Under the pieces are notes generated by a model. It was not told the DNA's origin and ran no database searches. It was given only the letters and a program-made list of their open reading frames with translations. A DNA stretch of 64,000 nt. Origin: Tetragonia tetragonoides (taxonomy: Eukaryota; Streptophyta; Magnoliopsida; Caryophyllales; Aizoaceae). Positions 1-12,379 of the stretch are shown here, in pieces (within the stretch, counting starts at the first letter, position 1; each line of letters opens with the position of its first letter). The stretch is taken from the NCBI GenBank assembly GCA_038025085.1, contig CM076144.1:46912001-46976000 (forward strand). The letters are read 5' to 3'. The translations under genes and the position numbers were made by a program.

Positions 1-1770
1 CACCTTGAACTCTTCGCAACTCAAATCATCCTATTGAGGCTTGCTCGCTTCACTGTTGTTCCTTTCTCGAGATACTAGTCGTTTCCCGGTGTCGGCTATT
101 TAGCCTGACACTCACCCAACCGGTCATCTCGGATATCCCGCATCATGGTTGACCCATACTCCAGACCCTCGTCGCGTACTAGTGCCGACACTCTTGGTCC
201 TCACCCTAGCCCGACCGAACATTCTGGTTCTGACCTCAACCCATGGCTCAACACCATCACATCCTTTGTACGGACAACGTTGTTCACTATTGTCCGACAC
301 TGATCTTACTGGAAAGCTCCTTCGGGACGCGACCCTCAAACTCCATCCGGCTTCGAGGCTTCCTATCGAGTGCTCCTTCCGTTCATCGGTCATGATCACT
401 GTTCGCCTCATCGTGGCCTGGGAGTTGTCAAGTCCCAAAGTACTCTCGGACGTTTCAAGTCCGGAGCGCGCATCTCGATCGTCCGGAAAACTATCCTCGT
501 CCCGAGCACTCAAGCTCCTTCCGAGTAGTTCTCGATCCTTTAAGCAACCGGGAGTCATGTTCTCTCCCGTTGAGTTCATAGGAGGCCGACCTATGAATGC
601 GCACCTCGCGTTCATGGATCAATTTCCCCGACTCGGTCATCGATGCCTCATCGAGTAGTGTCCCATTCACCGAGCAGGCAACCTTCCCGGGACATCCTTT
701 CCTTCATAGGAATACTCGGAAGTATCCCCTTAAGTCCCACAAGTCCCCACGGGGTCGCCCATCCCGTGGTACCGATGTCCCGGAACCCAAAAGCACCGCT
801 AATGCAACACGGCCCCTCGTTGACCGGGCTTCCCAAAAGCCCTCATGGAGGATCTTATCCCATTGATAGGGTTCAGGGATAAAGTGTCCCGCAACCGTCT
901 CAAAATAACGAACCTCCTCTCGGCGCATGATGCACACTACCGAGCCCGCCGGCTACTAGGTAATGTCTCCGGGGTGTTCTATCACGAAGAGACTCAACGC
1001 TGTCCTTTGACATGCCATCAAGCCTGCCCCCTTCTGGGGAAGCTCACTTAAGTGTCATGATGTTTGCCAACCATCCATGCACCCAGGGGAGGTGGAGAGC
1101 TCAAACACCTACTACCCCCTAAAGAGTCTTATATGGTTCAGCCCAAGTGACAGGAGTGACCATCAAAGTTGCATAACTTTCATACTCAATCTTCGATGAA
1201 ACTCAAACCTTGTTTCTCATCAACCGACTCCACTATGGACCTTCTCATCCCCCAAGAAAGTCCTGCGCTCATCCTTGTCCGACGAATTTCACACTTTGTC
1301 CGGACATTCTAGAGCCCGACACCTGTGACCGGACATAACACCTAGTCGTAACCTAGCTGACTAGTCGCTGGTGCCTGTCCGCGACACTCATGACCGAGCA
1401 CTGAGTGTCCGTGACGCTTCTACTGAGCTGTCGAGGTGCGTACCACGACACTTGTCACTATTGGTCCAGTGCTTTCGGCCTCTTTGCTCCTTTGGTGACA
1501 TGGAAGCCATGGTTATTATTGGTCTCCCCTTCCTAGCTATAAATCACCCTCTTCGTTTATTCGTTGGTTGCCAAGTATTCTTCCCTTAGTGTGTCAGTAA
1601 TTATGTAGTTAAGTACCCCCTTTATGTTTGTGCTGTTTCGATTAGTTAATAATTAGTCTAAAGTTGGTAGTTTTAGAAGGTCGTTAGTCGTTTAATTATA
1701 GATTGGCTTTGTACTTTGAACGCGGTAGGCAGAGTCACTACTCACTAGCCTCTAGCCTAGTGTTTGTAAA
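1..1770 (+). mobile_element. GC-rich, probably LTR-retrotransposon-derived sequence, cut by the window edge
   Basis: The first 1.6 kb is clearly richer in G and C than the flanking AT-rich DNA. It has overlapping long ORFs on both strands (about 124-658) with no recognisable domain, which is usual for GC-rich non-coding repeat DNA. A TATA-like CTATAAAT at about 1537 follows GC-rich sequence and precedes a T-rich stretch, like the U3/R boundary of a long terminal repeat. The left boundary lies outside the window and I see no primer-binding site or target duplication. It could equally be another kind of repeat. Confidence 0.3.
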
Positions 1771-3659
1771 TAAGTATAACGTCAAAATGGTCAAATAATC
1801 ATCATGTTAGACTCTTAGTGGTACCAATGAGCCTACCAATTATAAACCCTTGAATCTGATTATTTATGTCTAATTATACACACGATTCTATAATCAAACT
1901 TTTATGAGTGACGACCTTATCTTGAGGTCGACTCATACAAGTTTTTGTGCTATGCTAATGTATGTGATAATTCCATATGCAGATTTTACGATATTGCTTG
2001 GTAAATATATAATTTACAACATAGAATATTGATTATACTTACCTCAACTTATATTGGATGTAAAAAAACAAATACGAGTATAAAGTTTATATATCCGAAA
2101 ATTTGATAGATGACAAATCTACTATTCAAGTATGATTCGAATATTCAAACAATATTCGATCAATAGTTTAATTGCTGAGAAGTGACTATATGATTCATTT
2201 GTCAATAGGAACCAGCAACATTTCACAAACATAAAGAAATCAATCATATCCACATTCAACATAAAAAGGAAAAGCTGAATGAAGCAAAAACACGTTTCTC
2301 TACAAATATTGATTTTTATTACTTGGATATTCAAAATCTAACCTATTTATTCAGATTTTTGTGAATCAAAAGCTAAAAAATCGTCATTCTAATCTTAAAA
2401 TTTTATGGGAAACTATATTTTACATCACTTTGTTATCTTGAAAAGCATTTACTTTTTAGAGTGAAGTGTGAACTATAAATTTTTGTAATATGAACATGGA
2501 AAACTCTCTGGTTTACATGAATGTTATCTCAAAAAGCAAAATGTTTGAATGAAGGCAGGCAGGCAGCTTGTTGATGTTGTGTTGGAAAAATTAGCTTTCT
2601 TCAACATTAGTGGGACAAAGTGTGCTTAAATGTTTGCATGATGTGGAAAGATTAAAGAAACTACTGTTAATAATTTTGGCAATATTAGGCATCCTACTCA
2701 CCAAACTCATTATTTTTAGGTAAATTGTTTACGATTAACAGACCCTTAAAAGACAAAATTAGTACTCTCTGGAACTCTATGTGATGCCAAAAGCTCAAAA
2801 GATAAGACTTATAAGAGAACTCCAAAAAGCAATTAAAGGATACTAAGTTCACTTAACTAACATTGTTATCCCTCACGTTAAGCCAAAAATGTCTCTTCCG
2901 ATAATCTTGTAAAAATATATATTTGACCGTTGAATCATGGGGTTTCAAATGTACGAACACAAGTTCAACATTAAGTTGCCATCACCAATTGTTGGCGTTC
3001 TATCTCAATTGTAGGTGGGTGTTCATATTTGTAGGTCCAAATGTAATAAAAATTGTCTGTTGAGCGTTATAACACCACCAACAACAACAAATCAGTAAAT
3101 ATCCCATTAAAGGCGGGATCTTGGGAGTTTCAAATGTATGCAGCCTTACTCCTAACCGATCGCCCAATCAAAGAGTTGTTTCTGAAATTGTCTGTTAAAT
3201 GTTGAGAGTGAAAATGGTGGAACCAAAGTAAACTAGTGCTCCACAGGACCATAATGATGCGAGTCAACAGATTATCATAATCCAAAATATGAAACACAAG
3301 GATCAATATTCAAGATTGGGGAGATTATATTGTGTTTCTAGGATAATCTACAGGAACCAAACATTTTTCGTCTACAATCAATCTCCATTTTGTTAAGGTT
3401 CTTCGTATTTTTCTTTGCGATTGCTAATAGGCGATATTTGGTATCTATACCTCCTCTCTTAGTATTTTTGCAAGATAACCCCTTCAACTTCTCAAGCTTA
3501 GTATCATATACTACTTTACATTGTTTTCTCTAAACAATTATACCAATTTGAATGTTTAAAACTATTTAATTTAATTTTTAATTAAAAAGTTACACTGAAA
3601 AATAGCAAAAATATCAAAAAATAAATAAATAGAAATCGCTTAAAAAATTGGGAAAAATT
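1771..3659. other. AT-rich intergenic region
   Basis: I see no gene, no long ORF with protein-like composition and no clear repeat ends here. The only ORF over 60 codons (2122-2334, minus) is low-complexity and reads like random AT-rich DNA. Confidence 0.5.
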
Positions 3660-4860
3660 ATGAGACCTTACTATAATAGTAGAGCGGGCTTAGGGGTAGG
3701 TTTTGCGGCACGGGGTGGTGGGGAGCCAAGCTCGGTATTCAAAAACTGTGGATTAGCCTCCGATGTCCCGTAAGAGGCCCTTCAAGCCTACTAAGGACCC
3801 GATAACCTACCCCGCGGGCCTCCCATGTCCCTAGGGGTGACCCGTGCGATGTGGTGCTAAAATATTCACCTTTGTTCCGGGGCCTCTCGGAAGCTCAAAA
3901 AACGTGGATTATAACCTTTATTTTCGGCTTCGCGGCACTCGGGTGTCATTTTTGCCCAAACTTCTCCGGGAGGTAAACCATGAACCTAGAGGACCCGCGG
4001 TGCCGTGGGAGACCCTACACTCGAACTAAGGCTAGAGGCGTTTCTAGGTGGTCATGACCCTACAGGACCCTCGGTGCCCCAAAAGGGTCATCCGAATCCC
4101 CGAACTTTGATATCACTCATGCCTTTGGTGTTCAAACTCTTACATCAGTGTTCCATAAAACGTCATTCCAAGCCTAACAGAGACTGGATAAGCGACCCCG
4201 AGTGTCTCCCATGTCCCCTACGGGTGTTTCGTGCGATGTGGTGCGAAAATATCCACCTTAGTTTCGGGGCCTCCCGGAAGCCCAAGAAACGTGGATAATA
4301 ACATTTTTTTCAGCTTTCGGGGGTCTGGGTGTCATTTTTGTCCAAACTTTTTCGGGGACCTATCATGACCTTAGAGGCCCCTTAGTGCCCCGGGAGGGTC
4401 ATCCAGGTCCCTTAACTTCGATATCATTTGTTCCTTTGGTATTCCGAACCTTACATTGGTGTCCTGTAAGAACGTCCTTACGTGACTATTAGGGATTAAA
4501 TAATGGACCCCGCGGACTTCTTATGTTCCCTAAGGATGTTCTGTGCGATGTGGTGCGAAAATATCCACCTTCGTTCTATGGCCTCCCGAAAGCCCAAAAA
4601 ACATGGATTATAGCCTTTGATGTTTGCTTCCCGGGGCCCGATTTTCGTTTTTGTCCAAACTTTTACAGGGGATCTATCGTCACCCTATAGGACCTCCGCT
4701 ACCTCGGGACGATCATTCGGGTCCTCGAACATCAAGTTTACCCATGGGACACGGGACTTGCATTGGGACATCGGACATTGGTGCTGGGACATGGAACATG
4801 AGACATGAGACATGGGAGATGGAAAATGGGCCACCCAGATTTGTTTCACTAAAAATTTGA
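3660..4860 (+). repeat. About 310-390-bp diverged tandem repeat, locus 1 of 3
   Basis: Three diverged units follow one another. A shared block (GTGCGATGTGGTGCGAAAAT and variants) recurs near 3843, 4231 and 4541, and each is followed by a CCTC(C/T)CG(G/A)AAGC block and ACGTGGATTATA. ORFs in this stretch are by-products of its GC content. The same repeat appears reversed at 15.6-17.45 kb and in this orientation at 40.85-41.46 kb. Its class is unknown to me: it could be a dispersed satellite or the internal tandem array of a large transposon. Confidence 0.75.
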
Positions 4861-5576
4861 TGTACTTAGTTCATTTTGATCTATAGTCTACTGTGATAAT
4901 CTTTAGTAGAAGAACTTTATAACAGAGTATTCTCAAGTTTGTTTATAAAAGGTTAATGATCGTTTACTAAGCACTCGGTTAAATATAACTCAAAGTTTAC
5001 AGTGTGACTAATCATAATAAGTAGAACTATAATGCAACAAATAATGTCATTTAGGGGTAGATAACTCTAACTTTTATAAAGGCACCACAAGCCAGTGAAT
5101 GACTTTTTTTTATTTTATCAAAAGCTAATACACAGCCAGTGAATGCCTATTACTATGACTTGAGGGCATGCCTCCCCCCAAAATTTTAATATTTTTCCTA
5201 CAAAAATTAAGAGTCGTATTGTGGATGATCATCTCTAAATCCTGCCTTAGCGTTGTTTTAGTTTATTTGCCAGTTAATCAAAAAATTAGCACCAAAAAAG
5301 AAAAAAAAAATCATTACAACAAAATTAGAAGTAAGGCAACCCATCAATAAACATGGAGTAATTTAAAAAAAAAAAAAAAAAAAAACAAACAATAGCTGAA
5401 AATTTTCGTACATCGCACGGACATGCACACTAATTATGAATTAAATAGCCTTATTTCACTAAAAAGCGATCCATCATACCAAAAGTTACGATAAAACCGC
5501 CTTCTAGAAGTTTTTGTGAATAGTCTTATACAAATTTTTGTGTATCACTCAAAAAAAGTAAAAAAGAATACAAAAA
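4861..5576. other. AT-rich intergenic region with a possible decayed Helitron end
   Basis: No gene seen. Near 5407-5432 there is ACATCGCACGGACATG followed by CACACTAA. This resembles the hairpin plus CTAG 3' end that is clear at 21.5-22.6 kb, but here on the plus strand and with CTAA in place of CTAG. A short A-rich run lies at about 5365-5385. Confidence 0.3.
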
Positions 5577-5868
5577 CTTGTGTGGACTTAGTCCATGGTG
5601 GACCAATACTTGGAGTCACCCCCTACTTCACCTGCAGTCACCCCCTCTAAAAGTGGAGCCACCCTTCAAATTTATACTTAGCACCATCCCTACTTCACCT
5701 GGAGCCACACCCTACTTTACCTGGAGCCACCCCTTAATTCACGTGGAGCCACCCCTCAAAATTACTTCATCTGGAACCACCCTTTTACTTTACCTGGAGA
5801 CACCCTCTACTTCACCTAGAGCCACCCCTCAAAATTACTTAGTCTACGATGGACTAAGTTCACACAAG
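5577..5868. mobile_element. MITE-like element with an internal minisatellite
   Basis: The ends are inverted repeats of about 28 bp: CTTGTGTGGACTTAGTCCAT at 5577 matches, reversed, ATGGACTAAGTTCACACAAG ending at 5868. Between them a degenerate unit of about 20-30 bp (CACCTGGAGCCACCCCCTACTT-like, cut short in several copies) repeats roughly eight times. The long ORF here only reflects the repeat. No target duplication is obvious. The superfamily is not clear. Confidence 0.6.
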
Positions 5869-6215
5869 ACATAATGAAAAAAGAAAGGTGTATATATCAC
5901 TATGGCTAGTAGCCCAATTTGGCCATGGGCCTAACCCTTCCTGCTATTCATTCATGATTCAACATCTACACACCAAACTAAAAAATAAAATAAAATAAAG
6001 GTAAATCAATCATCCCCGCGGCCCCACCCCAATTCATCGTCACTGGTTCACCATCATCAGGCTTCTCCGGGTAAGACAAAGTAACGCCGCCGGTGATGGA
6101 TAGAACTCTGATCAATCACTCATCACCCGCCATCACCTTCTCTCTCCTCTGTCGTTTTAAGTAGGGGTGAACACAACTAGGTAGTGCACTATCCAGAATT
6201 GAAATTGAATCGTCT

Positions 6216-6860
6216 GGTTCCTTAGTTATGAGAATTAGAATTGGAATTGGAATTGAAATTGGTTGGTACCGATAACTACTTTTAGGAATTGAAATTGGAT
6301 CCACCGAATACCCACCGGTTTCTCGATATCCGGTTCCACATTAAAATCTTCACTCTACCATCCGTTTGATACATCCCTAATTGTCCGTTTTAAATTTTAA
6401 TCACAAATTCAGCATCATCTTATGCTTCCTCACAATTCCTTGATTAAGGCTCTCCAGCACAACAGTAACAATCTTGCCCTCTATTTGTTTGTGGGAGCAG
6501 CACTTAGTCTAAGCTTGATCCCCCCCCTTCTGGTTCTTACTTCTTTCTAGTTGCTCCTCCATTCCTCCCTGACAAATGACAATACAACCTTAAATCAATA
6601 AAATTGAAGATATAGGTTTTTTAATCACCAATATTAGTGGAAAATCAACTTTTTTGTTTCCAATAATGAAAAATCATGTTTTTTTTTAAACCGGGTTTTC
6701 GGTTTCGGTTCCGAAAAATTAGGAATTGGAATTAGAATTGAAATTGAAATTGGTTGGAATCGGTTCCTATTTTTAGGAATTGAAATTGGATCCGTCAAAC
6801 CCAGTCCGATTCCGTAACCACTGGTTCCGATTCCAAACCGGTTGCGGTTTCAATACTTGG
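6216..6860. repeat. Pair of GAATTG-rich direct repeats
   Basis: Two copies of about 110-140 bp, near 6225-6335 and 6713-6860, each hold runs of GGAATTGGAATTGAAATTGG followed by TTTTTAGGAATTGAAATTGG and a C/G-rich GGTTCCGATT segment. The 380 bp between them is unremarkable. They could be subterminal repeats of an unidentified element. No gene is seen between 5869 and 7017. Confidence 0.5.
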
Positions 6861-7017
6861 TACCCGGTATTTCGGTTCCAAACTAGGGAAGTATGCTGAG
6901 GAGTGAGGAGAGAGGAGAGAGAGTCTGACTGACACAATTATAGGTATTGCTCTCTTCTTAACTGTATAAGAACCGTATGTATAAGACTTGATAGTTTCCT
7001 ATCAAAAAAAAAAAAAA

Positions 7018-7168
7018 GGGATTTTCCAATTGGTAGGCCTCAGGTTGTGACTTTTCCAGATGGTAGAACTTCTTAAAAGCGATTTCCAGAAGGTAGGCTT
7101 TTGTTCTTGACTCCGTCCACTCCGTGGGCTCTTTTTAACTTTATCGTCCACTAGCCCGTTGGTTTTGG
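7018..7168 (+). repeat. MULE left terminal inverted repeat
   Basis: This 151-bp arm pairs with 12380-12530. Shared blocks include AGGCCTCAGGTTGTG, AAGGTAGGCTTTTGTTCTTG and CCACTAGCCCGTT. Long terminal inverted repeats are typical of Mutator elements and usually carry the element's promoters. Confidence 0.92.
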
Positions 7169-7829
7169 GAAATGTCCTTAATGTCCCCAGTTAAAAGGAA
7201 GCCAGCTCATTTTATTCGCCTGACCTTCTCTGTAAAAGGCTGTTCAATTGAAGTCAACCATTACTGACTTCAACCAACCCATCATCACTCACTTCATCTT
7301 CCTTCTTCCCCTCATTACTTTCCTCAGTTAAGCTCAAATTCAAAAAAACAAAATCTCCCATTTCTCTCACATCTTTGTTTCTCTCTTTGTGCCTCAATTT
7401 TCCTGAGATCTGGTTAATTAGTGTAAAATTTCTGAATTCGAAGGGTTGACAGCAAATTTGGAGCGTTTGTTGACGAAAAATCGAGGTAATTCCTGAGATC
7501 TGTTTCTCTCTTTCTCTCATTTGTCACCTTAATTTAAGTTCATATGTTTATTTGTTGCAAAATTGAATGACAATTATGAGGAATATGTTTAATTACCTAT
7601 CTTTATTTTCCTTTTTTGTTATTTGCTCTGTTCATGTTGGTTTTGTTAAAATTTAGGATTTTGAGCTGTTTTATGGTTATATGTAGTTGATTTTCTGTTA
7701 AAGCGTGTTTATTGTTGGATTATATGAGCTTATTTAGCATTATGTGATCTTTATTAGCAATAGTTCAGCATAAGTGGTTAAAATTTTGGATTTTATTGTA
7801 GTAAGTGAATTAGGGTATTTTTCTGCAGA

Positions 7830-10800
7830 ATGGAATCAAGAAGTTTCAAATACTGTTATGAGAGGTTTGTGTTTGATTATCATATTAAAGATGTAGACAA
7901 GGTTGGATTGATGGATTTGTATGAGGATTTAGTTGTTGAGTCCTAAAAAATTGGTATGAAAATGCCTGAAAACCCTATATTGTGCTATACACATAAGGGG
8001 AGAGATCATATAATTAAGGATAATGTTGAATTGTGCAAGTTGTGGAGTGGGGTAAAGCAGAAGGTGATTCATATAAGGATCAGGGGGGCTAAAACACCCA
8101 CCAATGCTTGGAGTGCTTACTTGGAGTTAAAGGGAGACAACCCTGTGACTGTCACAGCTCCCATAAAATCCTCTCCCCCCCAAGAATAAGACCATCAACC
8201 CTGTGACTGTCACAACTCCCACAAACCCTCTCCCCCCAAGAATAAGACTATCACAAACCCTTTTATCCCCCCAAGAATGTCAGGCTTTAGAGAGAAATTG
8301 CCAGTTAGAAGAAGTCCTAGGATGATGATGCAAGAAACAGAAAAGAATGCAGATATCTCTAATGTTTGTAACTCTCCTAATTCACAATCACCTTTAAAAA
8401 GTCCAACAAATGATTCTCCTCCACCTAGGAGAAGTCCAAGGCTTAATTCACCTCCAACTTCTCCTCCACCTAGGAGAAGCACAATGCTTAATTCACCTCC
8501 AACTTTTCCTCCTCCCATTAGTCATTCAAACTTGGGCTCCCCAAAAAGCAAGAGGCAGAGGTTAGTGGAAGAGAGACTGAAGTTGTTAGAGGCAGACTCA
8601 TTCATTATCCCTAACCCAACCCCTGTCCATATACCTGCACCAACCCCTTCCCATATACCTGCATCAACCCCTGTCCATATACCTGCACCAACCTCTCCCC
8701 AAGTTGAATTTCCTTCCAAGGTTCCTAGAAACAGAAAAGTCCCTAGAAGTACTTTGCTAAGGAGGGAGGCAGAAAAAGCTAAAAATAATCCTCCCACAAG
8801 TGATACACTCACTAACACAACTGATACACCCATTGCCACAACTGATGCACCCACTACACAGACTCAAATCCATCCATAACTGCCACAAATGATACACAAA
8901 CTGCACATGATGATTCTGGAAGGGGGTCAAGAACTAGGATGAGCAAGGACAAGGGTGTCCCAAATCAAGTTGATGATGATGACAGTGATGGAAGTGACAG
9001 TGAGGGAAGTGACAATGATAGTGATCCAGAATTTGCCCCTCCTAATGTGGCTGATCCTTATAAGCCAAACACAGGGCATGGGTGGTTTGACTCACTTGAT
9101 GGTGAGGACAACTATTTTTCTAGGATGTTTGGTAATGGGGAGATGTATGTTGAAGAGGATTTTGGGTCTATTAGGCTGAGACCTTGGATGATTTTCAGTG
9201 ACAAAGCACACTTCAAAATGGTTTTGAGGGATTATTGTGTGCAAGAAGGATTTCATGTGGTTGTCACTAAGGCATGCAACAAAAGATACTCAGCTGTTTG
9301 TGCTTCTGAAAAATGTGAGTGGAGAATAACTGCTAGTAGGCTACCTGATGGGATTACCTGGGCCATAAAGATGCTGAATAATAAACATAACAACTGTGAA
9401 CCATTGCATGATCATAACCCCATGGCTTCTATGAAGTGGCTAGCAGAGAAGTTAATGGAAGATATCATTGCTAATCCTGATATCACTGTGAAAGCCTTGA
9501 ATAACCTGTTGTACTCAAGGTATGAGATATACATGAAGAAGTCCACTTCATATTTGATGAAGGACTTTGTTATAGAGAAGATTCAAGGGGGCCATGATGT
9601 TAGCTACAGCAATTATTGTGAGATCATCAAGTTGCAAAACTCTGGTTCTGTTGCTCATTGTGCATGGACCAATCAGCAGCAACAATCACCTGAAAGGCCC
9701 CTGGTATTCAAGTATATTTTCATAAGTTTTGCAGCTGCATCCAGTGGGTGTATAAAGGCATGCAAGGGATTGATTGATGTTGATGGTGCACATCTAAAAG
9801 GAAATTATGGTGGTGTGTTGATGAGTGCAGTGGCTATTGATGCCAATAATGAGTTATTTTCCATAGCTCATGCAATTGTAGAATCAGAGACTAAGGAAAG
9901 TTGGTGTCATTTTTTTTGGCATCTGAAGAATACCTTGAAGGACTCTGGGAGGAAAGACTGGACCATTATTTCTGACAGACAGAAGGTAAATAAGTAGCAT
10001 TTCTTTGTTATTGATAATTTTGTTATACAAAAATTGTTCTAACTTATTTGTAAATGATTAGGGGGTAGAACCTGCACTAGAAGAGCAATGGGAAGAAGCC
10101 AAAAGAAGGTTTTGTGCAAGACATTTACTCAATCATTTCAAGAAGTCTTATCCTGGACCATTGATGCATGCACTATTTTGGAGGGCTTGCAATGCTTACT
10201 CTGAATTCACTTTCAAGAAAGCAATGGAAAGGATTCAAAAAGAAGCTGGTAGAGGTTGTGTTCAGTGGTTGAATGATGTGGGAGAGAAAGAGTGCTGGGC
10301 TAGACATAAGTTTGATCCAAGTTTGTGCTCAGATGAGAATACCAGCAACTTTGTTGAAAGTTTTAATTCATTATTGGGGGCTGATAGGTGCAAGTCAGTT
10401 CTAACACTCCTAGAAGGTAATCTGATTTACTACATGCTGATTTGTTAGTTTATGTAATCTGTTAGTTTATGTAATCTGTTAGTTATATGTGATCTGTTAG
10501 AGTGTGTGCTGTTAGTAGATATCTGATTTGTTGCGTGGTAATGTATCTTAGGAGTCAGAAGAATGAGCATGGTTAGGCATTCAACTAGGCAAATGCAGGC
10601 AGAGGACTGGAATGATGATGGTATTTGTCCTAAAATCATGCAGTACATTAAACAATTGACAAAAGATTCTAGATGTTGTCAAAGTTGTTTAATGTCAGCA
10701 AGAGGGGAGTATGAAGTACAGGATGGAAGCTCAATGTTGCCTGTGTCTTTGAATAATAGAACATGTTTGAGTGAGCAATGGCAAATTAGTGGGATTCCTT

Positions 10801-11384
10801 GCAAGCATGCTATTAGGGCAATAAACTGTGGTAAATATGAGGTGAAAGATTTTGTTAGTGACTGGTATTCAGTTAGGAAATACAAGGAGGCATATGGTTT
10901 GAACATTAAGTCACAACCTGATTCTGACCATTGCCCTGAATTTAAACTTCCAACCATTGAAGCACCACCTATGAAGAGGAGCATTGGAAGGCCTTCAATA
11001 AACAGAAGAAGAGAGGAAGGGGAGAAAAGAAAGGGGAAAAGATCAACTAATGTTAAGTGTAAAAAGTGCAAGGCTTTTGGGCACAACTCAAAAACTTGTA
11101 AAGGTGGACCTACTGCTAGAGAAATTAGAGAGGCAGGAGATAAAGAAGTCAGAGTGGAGAAACACAAAAGACAAAGAAAGCTCAAGAAAGATCAATCACA
11201 AGATGCAGGGGGATCAACTTCTGTTGCAGCTACCTCATCTCAGGTTGCAGCTGTCTCATCTCAGCAAATTGTGTCTTCAACCCAGCCTGAGCCAAGACAA
11301 AGTGGGCAACATGACTTGTCTTTTGCATCCCAACCTGAGCCATCTGGAAGGGGAAGAAAAAGAACAAGGAAAGTTCAGGATTAG
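7830..11384 (+). pseudogene. MULE transposase (mudrA type), three exons recognised in the 3' part, reading frame damaged
   Basis: This encodes the transposase that would cut and move the element. The core exon (open from 8939, ends 9985) carries the MULE catalytic domain, with LIDVDGAHLKGNYGG and later IISDRQK. Intron 1 (9986-10061) joins it to exon 10062-10416 (GVEPALEEQW onward). Intron 2 (10417-10551) leads to the last exon, 10552-11384. Both junctions keep frame. The last exon has a SWIM zinc finger (WQISGIPCKHAIRA) and a CCHC knuckle (CKKCKAFGHNSKTC). The 5' part is broken. An ORF starting at 7830 meets TAA at 7944, resumes in frame at 7956, stops again at 8187 in a small duplicated stretch, and resumes in frame at 8277. 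A frameshift near 8840-8880 is then needed to reach the core exon. The N-terminal part also has an 8-residue proline-rich repeat (PTPVHIPA). The copy is recognisable but is probably unable to make full-length protein. Confidence 0.85.
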
Positions 11385-11719
11385 TCTACTGCAGCTTAGT
11401 GTATGATTTAGCTTATTGTGTGTGATGTTATCAAAAAATACTTAATTTATGTGTTTGTTTCTGTTGGATTTGGGGACAATTAGTACCTGGTATATTGCCC
11501 CAAAATTTGGGGACAATTATAAAATACAGTTGAATGACATTAATATATGACCTTAAGCCATCAAAATTTCCCATTAATCCATAACAACCCAACTGGGTTT
11601 ACATGGCTTTATGCCAAGAAATACATAGAAGATGCAGGGCTAACCCATTTTACTACTAGTTGGATCTAAAATAACACTCAAAAAGCCACAAATTGCCCCA
11701 TCTATTAGGTTTACATAGT

Positions 11720-12154
11720 TTAAGCAAAGTACTTGGCAACGAAAGTTACAATGACCAACAAAATCCCATATTTAAAGCCACTAATTGCCCCATCAATTTT
11801 CTTCTTTAGATCTGCAAGCTCAGATTTCATTTCCTTCACCTCGTTCAACTCGGCAGGACCATGGCGAGGTTCTTCAGGTGCTCCACTAGTTGCTTCAAAA
11901 GAAATATTTTCAGTTGCCCGAATTGTAGTTTCTCTCCCTCTTATTCTTCTGCCTTCAGACCCCCAAGAGACAATGTGAGCATTAGTCAGCCACATGAATA
12001 AGTTGCATCTCCCACATTTGTAGTATATTGCATTTGGATTCCTCTCTGATTCAGAAATCCTTACTTCCATTTTGGTTGGTATATCACATTGACAAAGCTG
12101 ATTTCTCACACGAATTGTATCTGGGGCTTTTGAATAAGAACCACGAGACTCCAT
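11720..12154 (-). CDS. GRF zinc-finger protein with C-terminal membrane segment, carried inside the MULE
   Basis: This ORF of 144 codons lies antisense to the transposase, between its stop (11384) and the right inverted repeat. I chose the ATG at 12154 because the sequence upstream is T/A-rich leader and the protein starts cleanly with MESRGSYSK. Cys21, Cys23, Cys47 and Cys50 (LCQCD and YYKCGRC), followed by LFMWL, fit a GRF-type zinc finger, a family implicated in single-stranded nucleic acid binding. A short coiled coil follows (ELNEVKEMKSELADLKKKI). The C-terminus is hydrophobic (YGILLVIVTFVAKYFA), suggesting a tail anchor. It is uninterrupted, unlike the transposase. Its role for the element is unknown. 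It may be a captured host gene or a normal second gene of this MULE lineage. Confidence 0.75.
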   Translation of the reverse strand: MESRGSYSKAPDTIRVRNQLCQCDIPTKMEVRISESERNPNAIYYKCGRCNLFMWLTNAHIVSWGSEGRRIRGRETTIRATENISFEATSGAPEEPRHGPAELNEVKEMKSELADLKKKIDGAISGFKYGILLVIVTFVAKYFA

Positions 12155-12379
12155 TTTTTTTTTCCAGAAATTTGAGATACAGGAGAGAGAATGAGATTTG
12201 GGGGAGAGAATAAAATTTGAGAGAGAGAATGGGGGGACGGATATATAAAGGAAAAAGGAGAGGGAATATTGAAATAAAAGAGAGGGAAACTTAATTTGGA
12301 GGGAAAATGTAGCTGATAAGGGTATTTTGGGGGAGATAACTCGGGTCAACAAAATTTAACTCAAAAACTTGGTCAAAGG

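Noticed and set aside
124..658. Overlapping ORFs of 160-170 codons on both strands near the left edge
   Set aside because: They mirror each other in GC-rich repeat-like DNA and show no domain or conserved motif.
5407..5432. Helitron 3' end on the plus strand
   Set aside because: The terminal CTAG is CTAA and the hairpin is imperfect, so it is mentioned only as a possible remnant.
8210..8854. Antisense ORFs of about 100 codons in the MULE
   Set aside because: They are shadows of the Pro/Ser-rich repeats in the transposase N-terminal region.
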